A stretch of DNA of 64,000 nt, taken from assembly GCF_003058165.1 (NCBI RefSeq), contig NZ_QBUC01000015.1, positions 1 through 64,000 on the forward strand, in the 5' to 3' direction. The notes below the pieces were generated by a model, which searched no databases, was not told the origin of the DNA, and worked only from the letters and a program-made list of their open reading frames with translations. A program made the translations under genes and the position numbers. Of the stretch, positions 1 through 8,828 are shown piece by piece. Position 1 is the first letter of the stretch. Every line of letters starts with the position of its first letter. Source of the DNA: Paenisporosarcina sp. OV554 (GTDB taxonomy: Bacteria > Bacillota > Bacilli > Bacillales_A > Planococcaceae).

Positions 1-1497
1 CAAACGAATAAACGTGTCCTTTTGATCCGAAATATTAAATGGAGCTAATGGAGACATATATGGTATGCCAAAAGAACGTAAACTGCATAAATGCAGAATA
101 AGAGCAATTAAACCTATCGTAATTCCAAACAAACCGAACGCTGCTGCGATTGCCATAAATACAAAGCGGAACATCCTAACAGCGATAGACAAGTCATAAG
201 TAGGAGAAACAAAACTTGAAATGGCTGTTAATGAAACTACGATGACCATCGCAGCAGAAATTATGCCTGCTTCAACGGCTGCTGTTCCAATTACAAATGC
301 CCCTACTATAGACATGGCTGCACCGATGTTTCTGGGCATTCTTATACCTGCTTCACGCAAAAGTTCAAAGGTGACTTCCATTATTATTGCTTCAACAAAT
401 GCCGGAAATGGGACGCCTTCCCGTTGGGCTGTCAAACTAATAAGGAGTGCAGGTGGTAGCATTGAGTGATGAAAAGTGGTGATTGCAATAAATAATGATG
501 GTGCCAATAAAGCAATTGTAAATGCAAAAAAACGAAGAAGCCGAATTAGACTCGCAATATCTGCGCGTTGATAGTAGTCCTCGGAAGATTGGAAAAATTG
601 AACAAATAATGCTGGAACAATCAGTACAAAGGGTGTTCCATCAACTAAAATAGCTATGCGCCCTTCCAATAGTGCCGCAGCAACTATATCTGGACGTTCT
701 GTATTAAAAACGGTGGGAAAAGGTGAGAGAGGTGCATCCTCAATCAATTCTTCGATGTTTCCACTTTCAAGAATTCCATCAATGTCTATTTTATCCAAAC
801 GCAAATGGACTTCTTTCACCATTTTGTCATTTGCAATTCCCTTCATATACATCACGGCAACGTTCGTTTTCGTTCGTTTTCCAATAATTTTTGATTCCAT
901 CCAAAGATTTGGGTCTTTAATTTTCCTGCGAACTAAGGCTGTATTTACACGTAAATTCTCGGAGAAACCTTCGCGTGGTCCCCTGACTACCATCTGAGCT
1001 GTTGCTTCGGTTACTCCCCGATCAACCCATTGTCTGTTGGAAATGAGTAAACCTTGCGCATATCCATCAATTAAAATAATCGTATCTCCCGATAAAAGAC
1101 CAGTAAAAAGTACGTCAAAATCAGTTATATCTTTAATTTCTCCTACTGTCATGGCAAAGTCTTTTAATACACTAATAAGATCTTGTTCAGGAGTTATCTT
1201 TTCCTGTATTTCAACCCCTTTGATATCTAGCATGAGCGTTTCCAAAATGAAGTTTTGTAATGAAGGTGTATCGGTTAACCCATCTGTATAAATAATACCG
1301 GCTTTAATGGTTCCTTCATTTCCAATTCGAATTTCTCGAATGATAATATCCGTGCTTTTTCCTAAAGAAGTGTTTATGAATTGTAAATTTTCTTGAAGAC
1401 TTGTGTTTAATTCGATAGTTGAACTTTTCTTCATTTTTTGGTCAAGTGAAGTGGACTGGGGTTTTATTTTATTATTTTTCTTTTTAAAAATGTCCAT
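1..1497 (-). CDS. Spore germination protein, GerA/GerKA family A subunit (partial, 3' end outside window)
   Basis: The minus strand is open from an ATG at 1497 to the window edge, giving 499 codons without a stop. The N-terminus is lysine-rich and hydrophilic (MDIFKKKNNK), followed by a soluble domain with IIREIRIGNEG and IYTDGL, as in GerAA/GerKA proteins. The last visible residues (YMSPLAPFNISD) match the region after the membrane segments in this family. GerA-type A subunits sit in the inner spore membrane and form germinant receptors with B and C subunits, whose genes would lie to the left, outside the window. A GAGGTAGTGT site lies just before the start. The C-terminus is not visible, so intactness cannot be judged. 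Confidence 0.85.
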   Translation of the reverse strand, partial: MDIFKKKNNKIKPQSTSLDQKMKKSSTIELNTSLQENLQFINTSLGKSTDIIIREIRIGNEGTIKAGIIYTDGLTDTPSLQNFILETLMLDIKGVEIQEKITPEQDLISVLKDFAMTVGEIKDITDFDVLFTGLLSGDTIILIDGYAQGLLISNRQWVDRGVTEATAQMVVRGPREGFSENLRVNTALVRRKIKDPNLWMESKIIGKRTKTNVAVMYMKGIANDKMVKEVHLRLDKIDIDGILESGNIEELIEDAPLSPFPTVFNTERPDIVAAALLEGRIAILVDGTPFVLIVPALFVQFFQSSEDYYQRADIASLIRLLRFFAFTIALLAPSLFIAITTFHHSMLPPALLISLTAQREGVPFPAFVEAIIMEVTFELLREAGIRMPRNIGAAMSIVGAFVIGTAAVEAGIISAAMVIVVSLTAISSFVSPTYDLSIAVRMFRFVFMAIAAAFGLFGITIGLIALILHLCSLRSFGIPYMSPLAPFNISDQKDTFIRL

Positions 1498-1898
1498 ACA
1501 CTACCTCATTTACTATTTGTTTTTTTGTTCGCATCTGAAACCGGGATTGAGTTTATGATTTTCCTATTATTGACCTTTACATAATAAACTAAACCCACCC
1601 AGCTTAATAAATAGAGTTTAAAGACCATTGATAAATATGGACAAAACAATAAAAGCGATAAAACCATTGTTAGGTTTTATCGCTTATTTTACAAAAAGAA
1701 CAATGGAATGCAGGAGATTTTACACCAGGCACTCCATTTATGATTACAACTTAGTTGATTATATAAACATCCCTGCAATATTCGCCATAATTCAAATAAT
1801 ATTTCGATACAAAATTTTAGCGGAAAATCTTTTATTCATAAAATGAAACTGTCGTGGGAATACTTTATCTAGTAATTCAAAATGGGAGGATTCTAAAT
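1498..1898. other. Divergent intergenic region, gerA-family / rnj
   Basis: This 400-bp AT-rich stretch between two divergent genes holds a terminator-like hairpin (listed separately) and no convincing gene. The hairpin is unexpected here because no gene ends on either side. It may be a relic of a lost gene or a leader structure of the RNase J transcript. Confidence 0.5.
1653..1691. terminator. Orphan terminator-like hairpin
   Basis: A perfect 13-bp inverted repeat, AAGCGATAAAACC (1653-1665) and GGTTTTATCGCTT (1673-1685), with a 7-nt loop. It is followed by ATTTT on the plus strand and preceded by AAAACAATAAA. It lies between divergent genes, so the gene it would serve is unclear. Confidence 0.55.
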
Positions 1899-3572
1899 AT
1901 GAATACTGTAGAAAATGCATTATCTATTTTCGCCTTGGGTGGTGTAAATGAAATCGGCAAAAATATGTATGTATTACAAGTTGAAAATGATATTGTGGTG
2001 ATCGATTGTGGTTCTAAATTTCCGGATGAGAGTTTACTTGGAATTGATTTGATCATCCAGGATATTTCATATTTGAAGGAAAACAAAGACAAGATTCGGG
2101 CGTTGGTTGTTACCCATGGTCATGAAGATCATATTGGAGGCATCCCGTACCTACTAAAACAATTGAATATGCCCATTTATGCAACAAGATTAACCATGGG
2201 ACTAATTGAAATTAAGTTAAAGGAACACCGAATCCTCAGAGAGACCGAAACACATTTAATCGACTCCAAATCAGTCCTTAACTTCAACTCAATTAAGTGT
2301 ACGTTTTTCAAAACCAATCATAGTATTCCGGATTGTCTAGGTATAGCCTTCGAGACACCTGAAGGAACAATCGTACATACGGGTGACTTCAAGTTCGATT
2401 TAACTCCTGTGAATAATGAATACGCTGATATTCATCAGATGGCTGAAATCGGTAAAAATGGAGTCCTCGTTTTATTATCGGAAAGTACCAATGCGGAACG
2501 TCCAGGTTCTACACCCTCCGAAAGTCTTGTAGGTGGACACATTGAAGATGCATTCCGCAAAGCAAGTCGAAAAGTGTTTATATCAACCTTCGCTTCGAAT
2601 GTCCATCGCGTCCAGCAAGTTGTAGACGCTGCACAAAAGACCAATCGTAAGCTTGCTTTACTCGGCAGAAGTATGGTCAATGTCGTATCGGTTGCTATGG
2701 AACAAGGTTATTTAAATGTTCCTGAAGGCATGCTAATTGAAGCACATGACGTTGGTAGAATGGATCCTGAAAGCGTGGCTATACTTTGCACAGGGAGCCA
2801 AGGCGAACCAATGGCTGCTTTATCACGATTATCGAGCTCCAATTATCGTCAAGTAAGCATTCTCCCTGAAGATACTGTGATATTTGCTTCTTCTCCGATA
2901 CCTGGAAATGAACGCAATGTATCTAAAGTTATCGATAATTTATACTTATTGGGAGCAAAAGTGATTTACGGTTCGGGAAGTGCCACTGGTATGCACGTTT
3001 CTGGACATGCTCAACAGGAAGAATTGAAACTCATGCTGACTTTAATGAGACCAAAATACTTTATCCCTATTCATGGGGAATACAGAATGCTTCATCAACA
3101 TCGTCAATTAGCGGAATCTGTTGGAGTAGAAAGAGGCAACATCTTTATTATTAACAACGGAGATGTTGTCGATGTGAACAACTCACTTGCTCGTCAAACA
3201 CGAAAAATCCCTTCTGGAAACATTTTCGTAGATGGTTTGGGGATTGGTGACGTCGGAAACATGGTATTACGAGATCGTAAGTTGCTTTCTGAAGATGGGA
3301 TGATTGTCATCGTTATTACCCTTAGTAAAGTGGATGGTGAAATTATAACCGGACCAGACACCATTTCTCGAGGATTTATTTATGCCCGTGATTCGGAAGA
3401 ATTAATGAATGAAATCAATCAATTAGTTATTACCACCGTTAAGACAACAAAATCATCAAGTGGCAATCAACGTAGTGTGTTAAAACAAAGTGTAAAAGCA
3501 ACCCTTGGTAAATTCTTATTCACTAAAACGAAAAAAAGACCCATGATTTTGCCAATCATTATTGAAGTTTAA
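1899..3572 (+). CDS. Ribonuclease J (metallo-beta-lactamase/beta-CASP RNase)
   Basis: A 557-aa protein, the usual RNase J length. RNase J degrades and matures RNA by 5'-3' exonuclease and endonuclease activity in the cytoplasm. The zinc motif H73-G-H75-E-D77-H78 is intact, as in active RNase J1 (J2 has a degenerate motif). The beta-CASP motif reads SESTNAERPG, closer to J2 (SDSANAERPG), and the C-terminus PMILPIII resembles both. It therefore looks like an active member intermediate between J1 and J2, possibly an extra paralogue. The ATG at 1899 is preferred over a GTG at 1854 because GGAGG (1885-1889) is correctly spaced before it and the family N-terminus begins there. It is monocistronic, with a terminator directly downstream. 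Confidence 0.9.
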   Translation: MNTVENALSIFALGGVNEIGKNMYVLQVENDIVVIDCGSKFPDESLLGIDLIIQDISYLKENKDKIRALVVTHGHEDHIGGIPYLLKQLNMPIYATRLTMGLIEIKLKEHRILRETETHLIDSKSVLNFNSIKCTFFKTNHSIPDCLGIAFETPEGTIVHTGDFKFDLTPVNNEYADIHQMAEIGKNGVLVLLSESTNAERPGSTPSESLVGGHIEDAFRKASRKVFISTFASNVHRVQQVVDAAQKTNRKLALLGRSMVNVVSVAMEQGYLNVPEGMLIEAHDVGRMDPESVAILCTGSQGEPMAALSRLSSSNYRQVSILPEDTVIFASSPIPGNERNVSKVIDNLYLLGAKVIYGSGSATGMHVSGHAQQEELKLMLTLMRPKYFIPIHGEYRMLHQHRQLAESVGVERGNIFIINNGDVVDVNNSLARQTRKIPSGNIFVDGLGIGDVGNMVLRDRKLLSEDGMIVIVITLSKVDGEIITGPDTISRGFIYARDSEELMNEINQLVITTVKTTKSSSGNQRSVLKQSVKATLGKFLFTKTKKRPMILPIIIEV

Positions 3573-3579
3573 AATCTAA

Positions 3580-3614
3580 AAACCATCACGATATTATATT
3601 GTGGTGGTTTTTAT
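3580..3614 (+). terminator. Rho-independent terminator of rnj
   Basis: AAACCATCAC pairs with GTGGTGGTTT (one G-T pair), followed by a T-rich tail, just after the RNase J stop codon. Confidence 0.75.
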
Positions 3615-3641
3615 TATGGTAATAAACGAATTTGACGCCGA

Positions 3642-4235
3642 TTAAATGTTCCGATTATAATAAATGGTTTTAATTGAATCCCCCAAAAATTGTTCAGTCG
3701 CTGCAGTATTGATTTTCTCTATAAATTCCGGACGTACGAGATGAAGAAGCTGTTGTTCAACGTCATGTACATGTTGTAACGCGCTAAGCACCTGTTGATC
3801 CCATTTTTCATAATAGGTAAGAAGATCATCTGGGTAAACTAATTTTCTCTCCGTTCCTTCTTCTGAGATACACTCAAAAGGTTCATCAATATTTAACGTA
3901 CCATAGTCATCTGTTAGTTGTTCCCCTGGGTAAATGTCTCGAATTGCTATCTCAAGCTCATAAGCAGTTCCCATGCAATTCGCATGAAAACTGTGGTTCA
4001 CATATTTCCCAAGATCCCAACATAAAACAAACTTTCCATCTTGATTTCGATATGCGTATTTCTTTATGAGCTCGCCTTTATATTTATCCACAGTATCTAG
4101 ATAATCAGCTTCAAGAATTTGGTCAAGCTCATCTAATGCCCATATAATGGTTCCCTTAGGGATAAATTGAGTAGCAAATACGCCAAAACCCATTTGCTCA
4201 TTTATAAAACGTAGTTCAGTATGCGGATGAATCAT
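3642..4235 (-). CDS. SET domain-containing protein
   Basis: A 197-aa cytoplasmic protein. The N-terminal part has GFGVFATQFIPKGTIIW, the usual opening of a SET fold. The core motif NHSFHANC and a later DDYGTLN correspond to the NHS and Y/G-containing segments that bind S-adenosylmethionine and the substrate lysine in SET methyltransferases. Small standalone SET proteins occur sporadically in bacteria and their substrates are mostly unknown. The start ATG has an AAGGGGA site upstream. It converges on the RNase J gene and is not part of an operon. Family assignment is good; a lysine-methyltransferase activity is inferred only. Confidence 0.8.
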   Translation of the reverse strand: MIHPHTELRFINEQMGFGVFATQFIPKGTIIWALDELDQILEADYLDTVDKYKGELIKKYAYRNQDGKFVLCWDLGKYVNHSFHANCMGTAYELEIAIRDIYPGEQLTDDYGTLNIDEPFECISEEGTERKLVYPDDLLTYYEKWDQQVLSALQHVHDVEQQLLHLVRPEFIEKINTAATEQFLGDSIKTIYYNRNI

Positions 4236-4390
4236 GTCAGAGTATTCCCCTTTACAAAGTTGGTATTAAAAATATTCTATGCAGGTGGGGAACTACTTGT
4301 TGGGACATTAAGTACTTCTTTAGATTCATCTAGGCACTTAGAATGAAAAGTTAACTCAATGTGAGTTTTTAATGAACATGTAATTTCACA

Positions 4391-4433
4391 AAAACACCTC
4401 CTGGAAAATTTATATTCCGGGAGGTGTTTTTTT
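4391..4433. terminator. Strong bidirectional terminator-like hairpin
   Basis: A 16-bp stem (4391-4406 with 4415-4430, core ACACCTCC/GGAGGTGT, one wobble) flanked by A residues on the left and seven T residues on the right. No plus-strand gene ends nearby; it may mark a lost gene or insulate the protease gene from upstream transcription. Confidence 0.7.
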
Positions 4434-4828
4434 CACTACGCTACTACTTCGACTTTTCACGGTCAATTCCTTTTCATTTTGCATCAAGACAGCACCTAGG
4501 ATCACCGTCCATTTAGGTGACGGAAGACCAAATTTCAAATTCAATGTATTTCTCGCTGTCCCCATCTCCCTTTTTGTCATTTTCTACTTAACAAAAGGAG
4601 GTAAACCACGAAGTGGATTCGGGTGCCTTAATCGATTCATTGGATTCTTTCCTTCCTCACTAAGGATTATCCAAACAAAATAAACCGAAACTTTTTTCTT
4701 GACCTATTATCCTATTGGATTAAAGACTATCACGAATTGAAGGAGTAAATTTAAATAATTACTCGAAAAATGTAATTTAGTGATGGTAATAAGTGAAATT
4801 ATATGTAAAAAGGAGGTGAATATACAAC

Positions 4829-4870
4829 ATGCACAGTTCTAATAGACTAGTATTGTTAAAAGTAAAATAG
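4829..4870 (+). CDS. Candidate 13-aa leader peptide upstream of inhA
   Basis: An ATG with an unusually strong ribosome-binding site (AAAGGAGGTGA, 4809-4819, 9 nt away) opens a 13-codon ORF encoding MHSSNRLVLLKVK. Its stop codon lies in the 5' arm of the following hairpin. Coding cannot be shown from so short an ORF; the near-perfect Shine-Dalgarno and the geometry with the hairpin are the evidence. The encoded peptide has no obvious run of a regulatory amino acid. Confidence 0.45.
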   Translation: MHSSNRLVLLKVK

Positions 4871-4902
4871 GCATTCAAGCACATTGTAATGCCTTATTTT
4901 TA
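4864..4902 (+). promoter_or_regulatory. Attenuator-like hairpin between leader ORF and inhA
   Basis: GGCATT (4870-4875) pairs with AATGCC (4888-4893). The stem extends through AAATA/TATTT with one bulged T and is followed by TTTTT. It overlaps the end of the 13-codon ORF and lies 40 nt before the inhA start, so it would terminate transcription before the protease gene unless disrupted, for example by a ribosome. The regulatory role is inferred. Confidence 0.5.
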
Positions 4903-4942
4903 AGAATATTCTATTAATGAAAAAATATTAGGAGGTTACGAG

Positions 4943-7345
4943 TTGAACAAGTTTTGGAAATCTAGTATTACATCTGTTGTGTTTGTAGGTACATTAATCA
5001 CCGGTATGTCTGGTGGTCTAGCAAGTCCGATTTCTGAAGCTCCCCTTCACCAAAAAGTCTCTCACACTTCTCATTTTGCAGGGGAGATTGACCTCACAAT
5101 TGTAAATGAAGAAAAATTGATCCAAGCATTAATTAAGCGTGGTGTGATTCCAGCAAAGGCAACAGAAGCACAAAAACAAAAAGGCTTACACAGCTATTTA
5201 GAACTTAAAGGGAAAGACGAATCCAATTTAAAAGCAAGTAAGGATCCTTTAGCTAAGCAAGTGAAACAAGCAGAAGCGAAGAAACAGAAAGAATTCAAAG
5301 AATTTAATAATGGTTTATTGAATGGAAATGGCAATAAAAACGGTCAGTTTAAAAAACAACCAGATCCTGTTAAAGAAGGGGCATCACCAGGTGTAGTGAA
5401 ACAAGGTAAACTATTAACACTAATGGTAGAATACTCTGATTTTGAACATAATAATCTCCAACCAAATGAAACAGACAACTACTACGAAGATTACAACACG
5501 AAGCATTTCGAAGATATGATTTTCGGTGACAATGGCGTGAAAGGTCCGAATGGAGAAACGTTTGTTTCACAGAAACAATATTATGAAGAACAATCTGGTG
5601 GTACGTATACGATTGAAGGAAAAGCATATGGTTGGTTAAAACTTCCTGGTACTGCAGCATTTTATGGTGCTGATAGAACTACTGGCGGTCATGATAATGT
5701 AGCACCAGGCGGATCAAAAATATTAGTAAAAGATGTATATAACGCGGCTAAAGCGGCTGGTGTTCCATTAGAAGATTACGATTTAGAAGATTCACATGAT
5801 TTAGATGGAGATGGTAATTTCTGGGAACCAGATGGATTAGTGGACCACTTACAAATCATCCACTCTGGGATGGGTCAAGAAGCTGGCGGTGGTTCATTAG
5901 GAGATAAAGCAGTTTGGTCACATCGTTCAGCATCATTAGTGGATCCCGATGGACTAGGAACTGGCCAACCAGGATTCTACGATTACACAGTAATGCCTGA
6001 AGATGGGGCAACTGGTGTATTCGCACACGAGTATGGTCATGATTTAGGGTTACCGGATGAATATGACACGGCATACTCTGGAGCGGGTGAAGCAGTTGCA
6101 TATTGGTCTATCATGTCTGCGGGTTCTTGGGCTGGCAAAATTCCTGGCACAGAACCGACTGGATTCTCTCCATGGGCTAAGCAATATTTCCAATCTACAT
6201 TAGGTGGCGAATGGTTTGAACCAGCCACATTAGATTGGGAGGATGTTTCTTCGAAAGGTACACAGTTTTTATTAGATCAAGCGAATTCTCCACTTGGTAA
6301 AAACAACCAAGCAGTTCGCATCAATTTACCGAAAAAAGAAACACCTGTGAACACACCGAAATCTGGTAGCTATGAATTCTGGGGTGGTCAAAAAGATGAA
6401 ACCGATTCAAACATGGTGACAAACGTTGATTTGACAGGAAAAACTTCTGCTACATTAACTTTTGATGCTTGGTACGAAATTGAAGAAAAATGGGATTTTG
6501 CATTTGTACAAGTTTCTAAGGACAACGGTGCGACATGGAAATCTCTTGGAAATGCAAACACGAGAAGTGATGTTGTTCCAGAAGGTTATCCAACGATTCT
6601 TAATTCAATGCCTGGTCTAACAGGTCATTCTAATGGTTGGACTGAACAATCGTTCAATTTGAATGAGTATGCAGGACAAAATATTAAACTTCGTTTACGT
6701 TGTGTAACGGACTGGGGTACTTCGGAACTTGGTTTCTTTGCGGATAATGTGAAAGTAGTAGCTGATGGACAAACAATCGTAGAAGATGGCGCCGAAACAG
6801 AAACAACTAAGTTCACTTTGAATGGGTTTGAGCGTTTCAACGGTAATAAATTAATGAATCATTACTATTTACTAGAGTGGAGAAATCATGCAGGTGTGGA
6901 TGCAGGTTTAGGCAACATTGCTCGTGGTAATTCACTAATGAGCTATGACGGTGGTTTAGTAGTGTGGTATGTGGATGACAGTTACACGGATAACTGGACT
7001 GGGGCTCACCCTGGAGATGGTTTCTTAGGGGTTGTTGATGCACATACGAACACCGATTTACGATGGAATATTGCAGATGGTACGCAGTTACAAGCAAGTT
7101 CTCGCTTCCATTTAGCGGATGCAGCGTTCGGTTTAGATAAAACATCTGGATTGAATTTGGTTTATCCAACTCAAACATTGGACTATGCAACTCAAAAAGG
7201 TGTTCGTTTGTTTGATGATTCGAAGTCATTCAGCAATTCGTTTATGCCCGATGCAGGTCGCGATTTGCAGTCATATGGACTGAAAATGACGGTAAATGGT
7301 AAGGCTTCAGATAAGTCTGTAGGGTCAATCGTCATTTACAAATAA
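4943..7345 (+). CDS. Secreted M6 family metalloprotease (immune inhibitor A-like)
   Basis: An 800-aa protein, close to the about 795 aa of Bacillus InhA. A signal peptide covers roughly residues 1-27 (basic MNKFWK, hydrophobic core, GLAS). The zinc motif H362-E-Y-G-H366 followed by DLGLPDEYD is the M6 metzincin-like signature. Downstream is the SIMSAGSWAG segment. The C-terminal half carries beta-sandwich regions (for example SGSYEFWGGQKD and DNVKVVADG) typical of the MAM/VEG-like domains of InhA. InhA enzymes are extracellular proteases that cleave antimicrobial peptides and host proteins. The start is TTG with AGGAGG at 4930-4935. The gene is monocistronic, with a strong terminator after it. 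Confidence 0.92.
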   Translation: MNKFWKSSITSVVFVGTLITGMSGGLASPISEAPLHQKVSHTSHFAGEIDLTIVNEEKLIQALIKRGVIPAKATEAQKQKGLHSYLELKGKDESNLKASKDPLAKQVKQAEAKKQKEFKEFNNGLLNGNGNKNGQFKKQPDPVKEGASPGVVKQGKLLTLMVEYSDFEHNNLQPNETDNYYEDYNTKHFEDMIFGDNGVKGPNGETFVSQKQYYEEQSGGTYTIEGKAYGWLKLPGTAAFYGADRTTGGHDNVAPGGSKILVKDVYNAAKAAGVPLEDYDLEDSHDLDGDGNFWEPDGLVDHLQIIHSGMGQEAGGGSLGDKAVWSHRSASLVDPDGLGTGQPGFYDYTVMPEDGATGVFAHEYGHDLGLPDEYDTAYSGAGEAVAYWSIMSAGSWAGKIPGTEPTGFSPWAKQYFQSTLGGEWFEPATLDWEDVSSKGTQFLLDQANSPLGKNNQAVRINLPKKETPVNTPKSGSYEFWGGQKDETDSNMVTNVDLTGKTSATLTFDAWYEIEEKWDFAFVQVSKDNGATWKSLGNANTRSDVVPEGYPTILNSMPGLTGHSNGWTEQSFNLNEYAGQNIKLRLRCVTDWGTSELGFFADNVKVVADGQTIVEDGAETETTKFTLNGFERFNGNKLMNHYYLLEWRNHAGVDAGLGNIARGNSLMSYDGGLVVWYVDDSYTDNWTGAHPGDGFLGVVDAHTNTDLRWNIADGTQLQASSRFHLADAAFGLDKTSGLNLVYPTQTLDYATQKGVRLFDDSKSFSNSFMPDAGRDLQSYGLKMTVNGKASDKSVGSIVIYK

Positions 7346-7355
7346 GCATAGAAAT

Positions 7356-7386
7356 CCCAGTAACGCATATGTTACTGGGGTTTTTT
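7356..7386 (+). terminator. Terminator of inhA
   Basis: CCCAGTAAC (7356-7364) and GTTACTGGG (7371-7379) form a 9-bp stem followed by a six-T run. Confidence 0.9.
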
Positions 7387-7428
7387 GCATGATGTTTAAA
7401 CGTTATCATCAATGTAAGATACTATCAT

Positions 7429-8028
7429 TTACATCCCTTCCTTTATGACCATATCAGCATGTTCTTTCGGACGGACTGTGCTTAAATAAAAGTCTTCTGC
7501 TTTCCAGTACCGTTTTGTGAACTTTGAAATATTTTCTTGTGCCTCTTCACTTTCGCGAAGAAATCTCTTACTCCTTGGACAATCCAAGTACACAATCTTA
7601 TCAAAGAAAATTCTCCATTCTTTTCGTTGAAGAAAAACTCCTTCAATAACAATTACACCATGCACTGGAAGTTGAATGGTCCTCAACATACTTGTGTCAG
7701 AAGTAAAATCATAAAATGGCAAGTTTAATTCATTCGATACTTTTAGTTTTTCAAATAATTGATGGGTTAACCATTCAACATCCCATTGTAATTGGTAATA
7801 TTCAATCCATTCTTCATTCTCTGTATGATACCTTTTTTCGCGCTCCACTATATGATCATCAATATGAAGCACTTGATGTGGAATATTTCTCTCTTTTAAA
7901 CTTTCACAAAGCTTTTTGGATAGAGTCGTTTTGCCTGATCGACTTAAACCGTCAAGTCCTAATATAAACCGTCCATTAGTGCCACTGGATGAAATGAGTT
8001 TTAGTAATGCCTCAACATGGTTCTCCAA
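7429..8028 (-). CDS. P-loop kinase, uridine kinase-like
   Basis: A 199-aa cytoplasmic protein with a Walker A motif GLDGLSRSGKTT near residues 24-35 and a uridine kinase/phosphoribulokinase-like arrangement: HIDDHI after strand 2 and GVIVIEGVFLQR as the Walker B-like segment. The C-terminal R/K-rich part (TKRYWKAEDFY) would form the lid. The substrate cannot be told from sequence; it is somewhat short for a true uridine kinase. The start is TTG at 8028, preceded by a GGGGGAAG site. It stands alone, convergent with inhA. Confidence 0.75.
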   Translation of the reverse strand: MENHVEALLKLISSSGTNGRFILGLDGLSRSGKTTLSKKLCESLKERNIPHQVLHIDDHIVEREKRYHTENEEWIEYYQLQWDVEWLTHQLFEKLKVSNELNLPFYDFTSDTSMLRTIQLPVHGVIVIEGVFLQRKEWRIFFDKIVYLDCPRSKRFLRESEEAQENISKFTKRYWKAEDFYLSTVRPKEHADMVIKEGM

Positions 8029-8220
8029 AATTCTTCCCCCTTTTCATAATCTTTCCTACAAGAGCTTCTGTATTTTAAGGTAGTATATCTTATTTTGGGT
8101 TATATAATAATAATCCTTCTTGTAAATAAGTTCAGTTTTTTAAAGGGTTTTATGAAGTCCATAACGAAATGTGAACTTTATATGAGTGAAATTACAAAAA
8201 TATTGCTAGGAGGACTATCT

Positions 8221-8737
8221 ATGACAGTAAATCAAGAATTACAAATTATGCGAACATTTGACGTTCCAAAAGAAACTCTTTTTAATATGTGGACACAACC
8301 TAATCATCTGAAACATTGGTGGGCGCCGATAGGTTTTACAGTAGAAATTAACAAGTATCGAGTTGGAGTCAGGCGGTACTTTTCATTACAGCCAAACATC
8401 AGCAGATGGTCAAACTTTGTGGGGTAAATTCGTCTATCGGGAAATCGAAAACCCAAATCGACTCGTCTTCGTTAATTCCTTTTCCGATGAAATGGCCAAG
8501 ACTGTTCGAGCTCCTTTCCATCCAAATTGGCCACTTGAGATTCTCAATAAACTGATTTTTACAGAGTCAAAAGGGAAAACCACCCTTATGATGCAAGGAA
8601 TACCTATCTCTGCATCTGAAGAAGAACAAGCTCTCTTTCGGGCTTCACATGAAGGAATCAAACAAGGATTTACTGGGACTTTTGATAAGTTAGAGACTTA
8701 TTTAGAAGAATTAAAAGAATATGTAAAAATGGATTAA
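8221..8737 (+). pseudogene. SRPBCC/AHSA1 domain protein, single-base frameshift
   Basis: The 5' part starts at ATG 8221 (RBS GGAGGA) and encodes MTVNQELQIMRTFDVP through HWWAPIGFTVEINKYRV, the N-terminal half of an AHSA1-type SRPBCC protein. At 8363-8367 (TTGGAG) the frame changes, and the next frame continues with SGGTFHYSQTSADG, WGKFVYREI and VFVNSFSDE to a stop at 8737. Removing one G of the GG at 8365-8366 would give one continuous protein of about 170 aa. The two halves together match the family without loss, so the lesion is recent or a sequencing error. The partner SRPBCC gene at 9170 is intact. Confidence 0.8.
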
Positions 8738-8828
8738 AATCATGATGAACTTCTGTAATTTATGGTCTTAAACCGTTTGACTCTGTGGTGCACCCTATCC
8801 TTTAAGATGAAGGAAGAGGAGGACCCGT

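Larger units (their letters stand above)
4236..4942. other. Long upstream region of the M6 protease gene
   Basis: About 700 bp between the SET gene and inhA. It contains a strong bidirectional terminator-like hairpin at 4391-4433, a 13-codon leader ORF at 4829-4870 and an attenuator-like hairpin at 4864-4902. The stretch 4434-4800 shows no gene that I can support. Confidence 0.6.

Noticed and set aside
1628-1846. 72-codon plus-strand reading frame
   Set aside because: It runs through the 13-bp terminator-like hairpin, has no ribosome-binding site and no recognisable protein features.
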